This document shows positions 8,134 through 16,303 of a DNA stretch of 64,000 nucleotides, in pieces. Numbering within the stretch: the stretch's first letter is position 1; each line of letters starts with the position of its first letter. The DNA is taken from positions 186,001 to 250,000 of the forward strand of contig JADJNF010000001.1 of NCBI GenBank assembly GCA_016714445.1. Reading direction: 5' to 3'. Made by a program: the position numbers and the translations under genes. This DNA comes from Saprospiraceae bacterium (lineage in GTDB: Bacteria; Bacteroidota; Bacteroidia; Chitinophagales; Saprospiraceae). The notes below the pieces were generated by a model. The model saw nothing but the letters and a program-made list of their open reading frames with translations, ran no database searches and was not told the origin of the DNA.

Positions 8134-8398
8134 AAAAATAAAACACAATATCTGCTTGTAAATGACATCATTATATCTGAACCCATCAATTTGTGAACTG
8201 AGAACAAGTGGTAGTTTTTTTGATTAAAAAAAACTATTCTTCAGATTCAATGTCTGATGGAAACGAGAGAACCGCAATATCAATTGCAGCCAGAGAAAAT
8301 ATTATGTGTACGTTCGGTGGTCTGAGATCTGCCTGCCTTCCGTTGGACAGGCAGGGGCGTTCCACATCAGCTTCGGTTGGTGGGGCCGTCTACTCGAT
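8134..8398 (+). mobile_element. Group II intron-like 3' end remnant, copy 2
   Basis: Second copy of the element at 5741-5991, contiguous with the right end of the IS200-type insertion. It ends in gccgtctactcgat; the 5' strand of the terminal stem is GAGAT instead of GAGAC, which still pairs with GUCU(A)C through a U-G wobble. The TCAGAT/GTCTGA hairpin and CCGCAAT/ATTGCAG hairpin are also kept. It overlaps the 3' end of the PH-like gene 8367-8939 on the opposite strand and supplies that gene's last ~11 codons and stop. No intron-encoded protein is present. Confidence 0.45.
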
Positions 8399-8939
8399 TA
8401 GTCGCTTTTTCTTTCATTAGTTTAACAATATAATTCGATTCCGCATCTTCTAATCCAAGACCAAAAGATGGGGATTTCATTCCGTAATCAAACTTTACCT
8501 TTCCTTCACCTAATCCCCAAAAGGCTAATCTATATTTCATAGAAAACATATCGTCAGGAATTTCATTAAATCTAAAATTCTCTACATGTTTAATGTCGTA
8601 TTGCTTTTTCCTTCCTATTCCAAATAAACTTCTTTTTACTTCAATGGATGTTGAATTAATAGTGATGATTTCCCTTCCGAATAAATTCCACAGGATCAAA
8701 AGAAATACAGTTAATCCACCAATAAACCAAAACGTTATCCAAATTAAAAAGAAATAACTGATTCCTTCATCTGTAAATAGTCCAAACATTGAATTGAAAC
8801 TGCTTATGAATGAAATCCAAATAAAAAGCCATACTGAAGAAAAAATGATAATTACATAATTTCGTTTAGCAGGAATTGAAAGTTTTGTTTTAACTCCTTC
8901 ATTATTTATTTTTGCTCTGCCGTTATTTAGTTTTTCCAT
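8367..8939 (-). CDS. Membrane protein, paralogue of 16528-17073, with replaced C-terminus
   Basis: About 190 residues when started at the ATG at 8939; this start overlaps the upstream stop as TAATG, so translation is probably coupled (an upstream in-frame ATG at 8957 is possible but overlaps more). Two membrane segments lie near residues 30-50 and 65-90 (VIIIFSSVWLFIWISFI; YFFLIWITFWFIGGLTVFLL). A PH-like beta domain follows with IEVKRSLFGIGRKKQYDIKHV and LAFWGLGEGKVKFDYGMKSP. The paralogue ends soon after YIV..LLKEQ, but this protein continues into ATNRVDGPTNRS, encoded antisense in the intron-like remnant. Function unknown. Confidence 0.7.
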   Translation of the reverse strand: MEKLNNGRAKINNEGVKTKLSIPAKRNYVIIIFSSVWLFIWISFISSFNSMFGLFTDEGISYFFLIWITFWFIGGLTVFLLILWNLFGREIITINSTSIEVKRSLFGIGRKKQYDIKHVENFRFNEIPDDMFSMKYRLAFWGLGEGKVKFDYGMKSPSFGLGLEDAESNYIVKLMKEKATNRVDGPTNRS

Positions 8940-9562
8940 TAGTATTTCTCTTGCCAAGTTTCAAAAATCTTTGTAGTATCGGTACGATAAAAGTTTGAGT
9001 CTAATTTGATTTCTGCTATTACTTGATCGATATAATTTTCTACGTTTTTTCCATTGTACTCGATCAGTACTTTATCAGAATTTTTATCACTGATTAATAT
9101 AAGTCCATGTTGTATTGTGAAAAATTCTGAGTAGTTTTCCTTTGGGTTGTTTGTTCTATTATAGGTTTGTTTATAAACTGAAATAGTTGTATCCGCAATT
9201 TTGAATTCCTTTAAAACCCCTTTATGCTCAGTCAATACAACTGAACTTGATTTATTCTTATATTTTAATAGTTCAACATGTTCCATCCATGCAGTTAAGT
9301 CAAATTGTATGCTGCGTAGTTCGTATCTTTTTGTTTCATAGTTATTGGATTTAGTTAAAACTCTAAATGGGTTATTAGAGCCTAAATCAACTGGTGGTTT
9401 ATGGAATTTAAATCCCATTTGGATTGTGTCTTTTTCATTTATTTCATTTTGATAGATTGCATTATAAGTTTTGATGTTTGACATCATATTAAACATTGCA
9501 TCTTTTGGATTACAACTATAAAATACAAAACCTATTAGTACGTATATGTTTCTAATTTTCAT
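8939..9562 (-). CDS. Hypothetical lipoprotein downstream of leader repeat copy 3
   Basis: A 207-residue lipoprotein: a short signal (MKIRNIYVLIGFVFYSC) with lipidated Cys near residue 17. The mature part is an alpha/beta mixture without a recognised domain; ELRSIQFDLTAWMEHVELLK and ADTTISVYKQTYNRTNN are its more ordered parts. It may be periplasmic-facing. It is translationally coupled to the downstream membrane protein (TAATG), so the pair probably acts together, e.g. a lipoprotein associated with a two-TM PH-like partner (inference). It is preceded by leader repeat copy 3 within 20 bp of the start codon. Confidence 0.65.
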   Translation of the reverse strand: MKIRNIYVLIGFVFYSCNPKDAMFNMMSNIKTYNAIYQNEINEKDTIQMGFKFHKPPVDLGSNNPFRVLTKSNNYETKRYELRSIQFDLTAWMEHVELLKYKNKSSSVVLTEHKGVLKEFKIADTTISVYKQTYNRTNNPKENYSEFFTIQHGLILISDKNSDKVLIEYNGKNVENYIDQVIAEIKLDSNFYRTDTTKIFETWQEKY

Positions 9563-9581
9563 TGCTCAAATTGCGACTCTC

Positions 9582-9785
9582 CTTCCGCTTTGCGAACCAT
9601 AATTCTCGAAAAATTTCCATAACCCATTGATTTACAGTTCACATTATAAATACAATTATACGAATGTTTGTGAATAATATTTGATTCAAAATGTTTGTGT
9701 TTCGTTTGTACAAGGTAACTCTACCTATCAAATACAAATATAACAGAGTTTTTTCAATTTAATACAATTGCTGCTTGTAGGTGTG
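9582..9785 (-). promoter_or_regulatory. Repeated promoter/leader element, copy 3
   Basis: Third copy of the leader. It carries the -7 box TATATTTG on the minus strand (9742-9735), hairpin GGTA..TACC (9725-9714) and the gene-proximal stem TTCGC/GCGGAA (about 9583-9596). The similarity to copies 1 and 2 fades just past the CTGCTTGTA segment (about 9770-9785), and no group II-like segment follows. The predicted leader is about 173 nt. This shows that the leader repeat and the intron-like element are separable units. Confidence 0.5.
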
Positions 9786-9884
9786 TATAACTAATTGCAC
9801 TATTTTTTAAAGTGACAATTACGCTAACCAAGAAATGAAATTAGTTTTTACCATTTACTTCCACATACCCCCGACCCCTAAAGG

Positions 9885-11331
9885 CATATGCGTCAACTTA
9901 TAAAATTTATATATATAATTATTTAATATAAAAGAACCTGTTTATATTTGCTTTAGATATTAATAAACATAAAACAGGTTCTCAAAATGTTAGACAAAAA
10001 TAATCAATTTTTCGATTCCGAAAAGATTTTATCGATTGCTTTTGAAACAGAATTCATCAAACGCAGTAATTATAAGATCGACCCTTGTCTTTTATTGACA
10101 TCATTTATAATTGTTCTGGCTAAAGGATCATATTCATTAAGGGAGTGGGCGTTAAAATATAGTACTTTTAGCGAAACCATTATATCTTTTCAAGCGATAC
10201 ATAAAAAGTTATCCATCAGATGCCTTTCGTTTTTAGAAGGAGTTGTTCAATATGTTTTGTCGAATGCAATTTTTCACAATACAAGGTATAACCACGCTAT
10301 TTTTGATAAATTTAATCGTGTCATCATCGAAGACAGTACATGTATTAAATTATGTAACGCATTGTTTGAAAGTTTTTCAGGAAATAGCAATGGCCATGTT
10401 AAAAAGACCATGTCAAGAATTCAGTTTACTTTCGATTTAAAAGGGGGTCAATGGTTAAACGGTAAGTTAGGAACGTATAAAGTGACAGATAATACTTTTT
10501 CTACTGACATTCAAGATCGGGTAGAAAAGGGAGATTTAGTTTTAAGAGATTTGGGGTATTGGAATCTTTCAGCATTTCGGTATTTTGTTGAGAATGAAAT
10601 ATATTTTTTATCTAAACTAAAGGTTGGCACAGCAATATTTAAAGTGGATGGGGGCAATTTAGATATTCAAAATTTATTAAAATCATATGACAAACAAGGT
10701 GTTAACCAGGTAGATATGCAAGTACTTATTGGGGTGCATAAGGTGCCGGTAAGAATAGTTGGTTATAAGCTTGATAGCCTACAGGCACAAAAGAAACTAA
10801 GTGCGTCTAAAAAGAGTCGCCATAAAAATCAACCTTTATCAAAATTGGCAATGTACCTTACCTCATGGAACATATTTATTACTAATATCGAAGCAGAAGG
10901 TTTTGAACTATCCAAGATAATAGACATCTATAAGCTAAGGTGGTATATAGAGATGCTTTTCAAAAATTGGAAATCAAATTTTAATTTTGAAAAGGTGGTT
11001 TCAGCTTCAAAAGGTCCGGATCCGCTTAAACCTGAAATAATGATGTATCTGAGTTTTATTTTTATGGGGGCCTTTTTTCAACCAAGTTATAATATTTTTA
11101 ATGAAATTTTACTTGCAAAATCAAAGGTGATACTGAGTCCATTTAAATTTGCCACGAGATTTAAAGAAAAAATAGTCGAATATTTAAAACACATCATACT
11201 CAACATTAATATGACGTTCATACAGGACGAAGTGCTGAAATTGCAAAAGTATTGTTGCTATGAAAATAGAAACGACAGGAAAAATATGGGACAATTAATT
11301 TATAAGATATCTCCTTAGGTTGACGCATATG
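9885..11331 (+). mobile_element. IS4-type insertion sequence with 9-bp target duplication
   Basis: A 1447-bp element with perfect 13-bp terminal inverted repeats, CATATGCGTCAAC at both ends. It is flanked by the direct repeat CCCTAAAGG at 9876-9884 and 11332-11340. Removing the element restores a continuous GC-rich palindromic intergenic sequence (ccccgacccctaaaggggagttcag). One transposase gene fills it. The intact ends, duplications and reading frame indicate a recent and possibly active insertion. Confidence 0.93.
9987..11318 (+). CDS. IS4 family DDE transposase
   Basis: A 443-residue transposase. The catalytic acidic residues can be placed at IIEDSTCIKL (about residue 115), LVLRDLGYW (about 187) and the YREK signature YKLRWYIEMLFKNWK (about residues 315-329), which contains the glutamate of the DDE triad. 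The signature and its spacing are diagnostic for IS4-family cut-and-paste transposases. A beta-strand-rich insertion lies between the second D and the E, as usual for the family. The stop codon lies 13 bp from the right inverted repeat end. The frame is complete, with no evidence of decay. Confidence 0.93.
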   Translation: MLDKNNQFFDSEKILSIAFETEFIKRSNYKIDPCLLLTSFIIVLAKGSYSLREWALKYSTFSETIISFQAIHKKLSIRCLSFLEGVVQYVLSNAIFHNTRYNHAIFDKFNRVIIEDSTCIKLCNALFESFSGNSNGHVKKTMSRIQFTFDLKGGQWLNGKLGTYKVTDNTFSTDIQDRVEKGDLVLRDLGYWNLSAFRYFVENEIYFLSKLKVGTAIFKVDGGNLDIQNLLKSYDKQGVNQVDMQVLIGVHKVPVRIVGYKLDSLQAQKKLSASKKSRHKNQPLSKLAMYLTSWNIFITNIEAEGFELSKIIDIYKLRWYIEMLFKNWKSNFNFEKVVSASKGPDPLKPEIMMYLSFIFMGAFFQPSYNIFNEILLAKSKVILSPFKFATRFKEKIVEYLKHIILNINMTFIQDEVLKLQKYCCYENRNDRKNMGQLIYKISP

Positions 11332-11689
11332 CCCTAAAGGGGAGTTCAGCCCTCTTAGGGGGAAATATTGGGTGGGGCGTCCCTTTAGGGAACGAGGGTA
11401 GCGGGGCATTTACATATTTGTGCAATTTGTGATACACACTGCTTGTAGTGTTTATAACATTCAGTACAAAAATATTTTTGTCTTTGGTAACCCTACTTAG
11501 AAGGAAGGCGGGCTCCTGAAAACAGGCAAGGGAATCGAAGCATTTAAATATTTGTGGAATATATTAAACACACTATGTCCATTCAAATTCTTATGACATT
11601 AAAAATAAAACACCTATTTTTACAGCTGCAAATGGGAAATCAATATTACTATTTTTATTTAAAATTAAGTAAAATATAAAAGATCAATC
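11332..11689. other. Intergenic GC-rich palindromic repeat plus AT-rich spacer
   Basis: No gene. The first ~75 bp contain several short palindromes around cctaaagg, ccctcttaggggg and ccctttaggg, which together with 9865-9884 form the site interrupted by the IS4-type element. The remaining ~270 bp are AT-rich. The ctgcttgtagtgtttataac motif near 11449 resembles one beside leader copy 3 (9771-9791), perhaps marking related repeat debris. Confidence 0.5.
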
Positions 11690-12647
11690 ATGAAAGCTAC
11701 CGGATTACTATACTTAACTATGTTCTTTAACATTTATATTTTGCCATTTGCTTATTGCCAGGCTTTTTTTCCCGGAACCTGAAAAGCATCTATTGATAAA
11801 AAACAAAATAAAAAAGTATGAATGTGAAGGTGAAATCTATTGGAGCAATTCAGATATAGCGGACACCTGGCAAAGTACTTATTTATTAAATGATTTTGGT
11901 TCAATTTTAAGTATTAATACTGGTAGTTCAAAAACAATATTTAAATATGTTAATGATATGGTGCCGCAGTCTAAGGCAGAATTTAAAAATAATTCTAACT
12001 TACCATCCGGATTTATTTACTACAAGTATGATAGTGGAAATCATTTGCAAGAAGAATTAGAATTTGACTCTCTGGATAATTTAATTCGCCATCAAATATA
12101 TAATATATACGGGAAGATAATTGAAGAATTGGAGTATAATCCAGAATCTGGTTACAAAAAAACAACGAAAAATAAGTATAACGAGCATGGTGATATTTTG
12201 GAATCGACAGTGATTCACCCTGCTGAGACAACTAACATCGTGTATATATACCGTGATGGGCTTTTAATACGAGAAGAATCTTTTATTAATGGGCAATATA
12301 AACATGTTTTTATTGAATACTTTATCTACAACGGGAATAAACAATTAATCTCTCAACATACAAGACAAAAGGAATATTCAAAACGATATGGTGAAAAATT
12401 CAAATTAAGAAAATCTATTCAATACAAATATAACCATAAAGGAAGACGTATTAAAAAAAGAGTTTTAACCAATATTAAAAATCAAATAGATGTTGACGAT
12501 GACACAGGGATATCTATAGATGATATTATAGAAGGAGACACCAAAATAGTAAACTACGAGTACAATGACATGGGATTAATATCCAATATATTGAGTACTG
12601 AAAATGGCAAACCACTTTTGGTTTACAGTTTTAAATATTTTCAATGA
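11690..12647 (+). pseudogene. Frameshifted secreted YD-repeat-like protein
   Basis: The natural start appears to be the ATG at 11690, which opens a signal peptide (LLYLTMFFNIYILPFAYCQA), but this frame stops after about 30 codons. The rest of the protein (~290 residues) is in another frame, reached by a one-base shift at the T7 run 11764-11770. The body holds short tyrosine-rich repeats (YKYDSGNHLQEEL, YNIYGKIIEELEY, NKYNEHGDIL, YEYNDMGLISN) resembling RHS/YD repeats. It is either a pseudogene, a phase-variable gene, or a sequencing error in the homopolymer. Expressed from the ATG at 11748 alone it would lack a signal peptide. Confidence 0.6.
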
Positions 12648-12679
12648 CAATAGGTAAAATTCATTTCTAAACCTGGGAT

Positions 12680-13155
12680 AGAAATTGTTTACCATTCATT
12701 TTATATTTCGCGAAAATATGCCTGTTCCCATCTGGCGGTATTTGTTGATTCTTTTTTCCGTGTGAATTTTAAACAAATTCTTTTCCCTGATACCTCTCTT
12801 TTCCATAAAACTCTCCGATTCCGTTTTTAAATCCACCTACTACCTGTTCTTTTAATTAGTTTTCAGGACTTGAAGTATCTGCCCAATAGATCGTCCATAT
12901 ATTCGTTTTCGGATCAATGATTCTTATGCTTAAACCAATGAATTCATCCCCAAAATGGGAAGATTTCATCTCATTCATCAACCCTAAGCCATCCAGTATT
13001 GGTATTGTTTCCATTTCAGCTATAAATTCAATCCATTCTGTATTGTTTTTTAATCGCTCTTTGAGTCTTTTATTTAGAACGGTCCATTTCCCGATTAGAA
13101 ATTCAAAGTCGTGAAGTGCTCTGATGTTATGATTGGTTTCCTGTTTTTGGTTCAT
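12680..13155 (-). pseudogene. Decayed DUF1579-like/lipocalin-fold protein
   Basis: The intact first 99 codons (FEFLIGKWTVLNKRLKERL, ILDGLGLMNEM, YWADTSSPEN) match small bacterial proteins with a DUF1579-like beta-barrel, normally ~150 residues. A stop follows SPEN, but the rest of the domain is recognisable in other frames just downstream: QVVGGFKNGIGEFYGKERYQ, then TNTARWEQAYF near 12720-12750, with at least two frame changes. The original gene therefore ended near 12680 and has decayed. The family binds hydrophobic ligands by structure; its function here is lost or partial. Confidence 0.7.
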
Positions 13156-13299
13156 ATAACATTATTTCTATCATATTTCTTAATAAATTACATAGTGTCG
13201 GTCTTTGTATCAAGTACGTCTTTTACCTCTGTTGTCGCCTGCGAAAAAGCCGTCCACAGATATGCCGCTGTCAAAGATGATATTGCTCATTTTTTTTAT

Positions 13300-14292
13300 T
13301 TATTTTTTCTTGAAACCTTCTACATAATTTTCTTCGTCAAAATGCAATCTTAGTCCGGCTATTTTGCCTTTTTCATTTCTTTTAAATCGTATAAAGGTAT
13401 TATTAAATGCCCAGGACTGGTATTCATCTTTAGCATACCACCCCATTTCAATTTTTGGCGAAAATGGCGTTTTCATAAAAAGCAATGATTTTTTATTTGT
13501 CAATTCAATGACAATATCTTTATATGTGTTGCCGGTTAACATTTTTGCAAATGATTCTATGTCGAAAGGGGCATTGTTGAGCACATATTTTCCGGTATAT
13601 TCTTTGACTGCCTTTTCAGAAATTGCTCCCGGGATTATTTTATCCATCGTTATGTTAAATTCTATATGTTTTTGATCGTCCTTGTCTGTAAGAGCTTTGG
13701 TTACCAGCAATTGTTCATCGTGCGTGAGATAATTTAGTATAAAATCTGTATTATTTCTTTCTCCACCTTCAAAAAAAAGTTGGGTTGTCAGTTCGTGATA
13801 GTCTCTTCTGGAAATTTTGAAATGTATATGTCTTGCTCTATTGCCATACAAACCAGGTAAAACTGTCTTAAATCTATATTCTCCATTTTCATTGGTAATG
13901 GCTTGTCCCCATCCCTGAAAATTTGAGTCAATTTCCCCTTTGTTGTCAAACTCATGTGTGTACCTTCCAAAATGGTTTGCCTGCCAAATTTCGACAATAG
14001 CGGATGAAAGTGGTTTGCAATCTTTGTCAGTGATTTTGCCGGATACTATGATGTGTTGTCCTTGTGCCACGCCATTTTTCCCCTTTATTTGTGTTAAGTC
14101 TATGTCGTGGTCCGCTTGATTTCGGTATTGCATGACGGCAAATGGTCCGATATCCAAAATAGGCGTATTTTTACAGTCTTCCATTTCCACCCCGGAATCT
14201 ACCATATTGATATTTGATGATAAAATGCCTGCACCTACCGTCATACTTAAATTTGCCAGAAACTTTCTTCTGTTTTGTTCTTTATCTGCCAT
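13300..14292 (-). CDS. Intradiol ring-cleavage dioxygenase-like protein with Tat signal
   Basis: A 330-residue protein. Residues 8-12 (NRRKFL) plus a hydrophobic region form a Tat signal, as in other extracytoplasmic members. Residues ~45-220 are a protocatechuate 3,4-dioxygenase-type beta sandwich that uses Fe(III) to open aromatic rings between the hydroxyls. Ligand candidates are the Tyr in HFGRYTH, the Tyr in PGLYGN and the two His in RARHIHFKI, preserving the Y-Y-H-H set. The C-terminal ~90 residues (from about 235, VKEYTGKYVLNNAPF) resemble a DUF3471-like beta domain, an unusual addition. The substrate is unknown. No pathway partners lie nearby, so it may act on lignin-like or secreted phenolics. 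Confidence 0.8.
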   Translation of the reverse strand: MADKEQNRRKFLANLSMTVGAGILSSNINMVDSGVEMEDCKNTPILDIGPFAVMQYRNQADHDIDLTQIKGKNGVAQGQHIIVSGKITDKDCKPLSSAIVEIWQANHFGRYTHEFDNKGEIDSNFQGWGQAITNENGEYRFKTVLPGLYGNRARHIHFKISRRDYHELTTQLFFEGGERNNTDFILNYLTHDEQLLVTKALTDKDDQKHIEFNITMDKIIPGAISEKAVKEYTGKYVLNNAPFDIESFAKMLTGNTYKDIVIELTNKKSLLFMKTPFSPKIEMGWYAKDEYQSWAFNNTFIRFKRNEKGKIAGLRLHFDEENYVEGFKKK

Positions 14293-14346
14293 TACTTCTT
14301 TGATTTATTATTATTTCCAAAAATCGAGCTTTTTAAAATGCATTAC

Positions 14347-14958
14347 TTAGGATTCATTCCTTATATTAAACCCAATATTGGTAGTCTCTTTGTTTCCCAA
14401 TTTTCCCATCAGCATTTTTGTTTCTTCATCGCTGATCATGTCAATTCTGTGGAGCCATTCGATCTGACCAATCCTAAACTCATCCGGTGTCGAATCACCA
14501 AATTTCAAAAACTCCTTTTGATACGACTTTTTTATTCGGGATTGAAGTTCGGTGATAAATTTATTGACAGAGTCAGTATCTGGTTTATTTTGAAATAATT
14601 CCAAAGTTTTATTGCCACCGGTTATATAGACCAAATTTGTCTTCACACTAAAATGAGCCAATAATGAAATACCAAGAAAAAAACCACTGCCTAAAAGCCA
14701 GAATGGTATCATATTCGAATTTGGGTCAGTAATAATTGTATGGATAAACAATCCGAATGTCAGTATAAAATAGGGGATCAAAAAAAGTTGACCGATTCTG
14801 CTTTTCATTCCTTTTTTCCTGACCAATTTGTTGCCAAGTTCAAGATAGTCGATACTATACTCCAGTTCTTCTGTGAGTGTTTTTTCGAAAACGTCAACTT
14901 TAGTTTCATGTAATCTGAAAATTTTCCGGGAAGGAAATTTATTTTGTATTAGTTCCAT
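14347..14958 (-). CDS. Two-helix membrane protein of unknown function
   Basis: A 203-residue protein, with no family recognised. Two adjacent membrane segments lie near residues 57-75 (LFLIPYFILTFGLFIHTII) and 87-105 (FWLLGSGFFLGISLLAHF). They split a PH-like N-terminal half (ETKVDVFEKTLTEELEYSIDYLELG) from a cytoplasmic tail with FQNKPDTDSVNKFITELQSRI. The EWLHRIDMISDEETKMLMGKL motif near residues 168-188 is typical of a SHOCT-type short helical tail that guides oligomerisation. It probably integrates into the inner membrane. Only 54 bp separate it from the dioxygenase on the same strand. Confidence 0.6.
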   Translation of the reverse strand: MELIQNKFPSRKIFRLHETKVDVFEKTLTEELEYSIDYLELGNKLVRKKGMKSRIGQLFLIPYFILTFGLFIHTIITDPNSNMIPFWLLGSGFFLGISLLAHFSVKTNLVYITGGNKTLELFQNKPDTDSVNKFITELQSRIKKSYQKEFLKFGDSTPDEFRIGQIEWLHRIDMISDEETKMLMGKLGNKETTNIGFNIRNES

Positions 14959-15185
14959 GTTTTATATTTCAACCAAATTGACGACCAACTATAAACCAAT
15001 TTACCCACCTGCTGCCTGAACATTATATTGCAAATAAAGGGACAGAACGCCTCATCACCTGATTATCTTAATTAGCCGATATTAAAGCTTTCAAAGGTAA
15101 TTGTTTTGGATAAACCACAAATCAAAAATCAAAAAAATCTTTATAATCTAGTACAACCATTTTATATCTTTGGTATTCTATCCAT

Positions 15186-15840
15186 CTAATTCTTATGATG
15201 CCGAATAACCTTTTTCCTCCCCACCCATATAGTATGCATTTCAGATTGACCTTCAGATCTATTAAACTCCACTTTAAATATTTTTTGTTCTTCAAATCCA
15301 CTTGCAGCAAGTAATTTTTTCAGGTCGGCCAAAAGATGGTAATGAAAAAACACCCTGTCACCACTGCTGCCCGTTTGAAAGTGAGACAAATCCGGATCTC
15401 CTTCTACAAAACTCAGATAGATCAGCCCACCTTCATTCAGTAATTGGTAACAGTCAGCTATCAGTTTATTGCAGTCACTCTGAGATAAATAAGGCAAACA
15501 AAAGCCACAGATTATCCCGTCATATATTGTTTTGAGTTCGTCTATTTGTCTGCAGTCCATGATGGCAAAACGGGCCGACGGGTTGTTTTTTTTTGGCCAG
15601 TTCTACCATATTTGGCGCTACATCAATTCCAAATATGTCAAAGTCCGGTCTTTTAGATAACAGATACCTGGTAATATTGCCCGGTCCGCAACCTATTTCC
15701 AATAATTTTACCTTGTCTCCCGTAAGTGTGTGGCAAATTTCATCGTATGTAGTATCATACAGGTCTAAATCCATAAACCTATCCTGGTAAAGTGATGCTA
15801 TTTTATTCCAGGTATTAAATGTTTCTTTATATGGGTCCAT
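15186..15840 (-). pseudogene. SAM-dependent methyltransferase, frameshifted at T9
   Basis: Two overlapping frames together make one class I methyltransferase of ~218 residues. The first (15520-15840) has motif I LLEIGCGPGNITRYL and DIFGIDVAPNMVELAKK. The second (15186-15560) carries IMDCRQIDELKTIYDGI, FCLPYLS and LNEGGLIYLSF, the later Rossmann motifs. They are joined exactly by removing one base from the T9 run at 15586-15594, which restores ELAKKNNPSARFAIMDC. As written the gene is broken. It could be phase-variable, decayed or a sequencing error. Likely small-molecule substrate. Confidence 0.7.
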
Positions 15841-15895
15841 TGGCGATAAGTTTTAAAATGTCATAAATACTATTCCAACTTTTGTTCAGTTTTGT

Positions 15896-16300
15896 TCACT
15901 TTTTATGCTGTTCCTTCGGCTGCAGCAAATCCCATAGATTGCCGTACAAATCTTCAAAAACAGCCACTGTTCCATATTCATATTCTGCCGGAGGCCTGAC
16001 AAAATTAATTTTCCTTTCTACCATTTTGTGGTAATCTCTCCAAAAGTCGTCCGTATAAAGAAATAAAAACACCCTTCCTCCGGTCTGATGGCCAATACTT
16101 TTGATTTGTTCTTCATTGGCAGCTTTTGCCAGCAGGAGACTACATTCTTTTGCTCCCGGAGGAGCAACGACAACCCATCGTTTTTTTTCGTCCATTTTGG
16201 TGTCTTCCAGAAGTAAAAAGTCCAATTTTTGGGTATAAAAATTGATGGCTTCATCGTAGTCTTTTACTACCAGGGCTATATGGGCTATGTGTTGGTTCAT
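15896..16300 (-). CDS. VOC-family glyoxalase/bleomycin-resistance-like protein
   Basis: A 134-residue vicinal-oxygen-chelate fold protein. The N-terminal module starts IAHIALVVKDYDEAINFYTQ, with the first metal-ligand His near residue 7, and the second module continues GGRVFLFLYTDDFWRDY to VAVFEDLYGNLWDLLQP, where E in VFEDLYGN is a typical metal ligand. Enzymes of this fold act as glyoxalases, dioxygenases or drug-binding proteins; the substrate is unknown. The gene is complete, ends 55 bp upstream of the broken methyltransferase, and might form a small operon with it. Confidence 0.85.
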   Translation of the reverse strand: MNQHIAHIALVVKDYDEAINFYTQKLDFLLLEDTKMDEKKRWVVVAPPGAKECSLLLAKAANEEQIKSIGHQTGGRVFLFLYTDDFWRDYHKMVERKINFVRPPAEYEYGTVAVFEDLYGNLWDLLQPKEQHKK

Positions 16301-16303
16301 TTA

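Noticed and set aside
4772..9562. Toxin-immunity or defence island
   Set aside because: DUF4279 and lipoprotein genes can occur near such systems, but no toxin, nuclease, ATPase or other defence domain is seen here.
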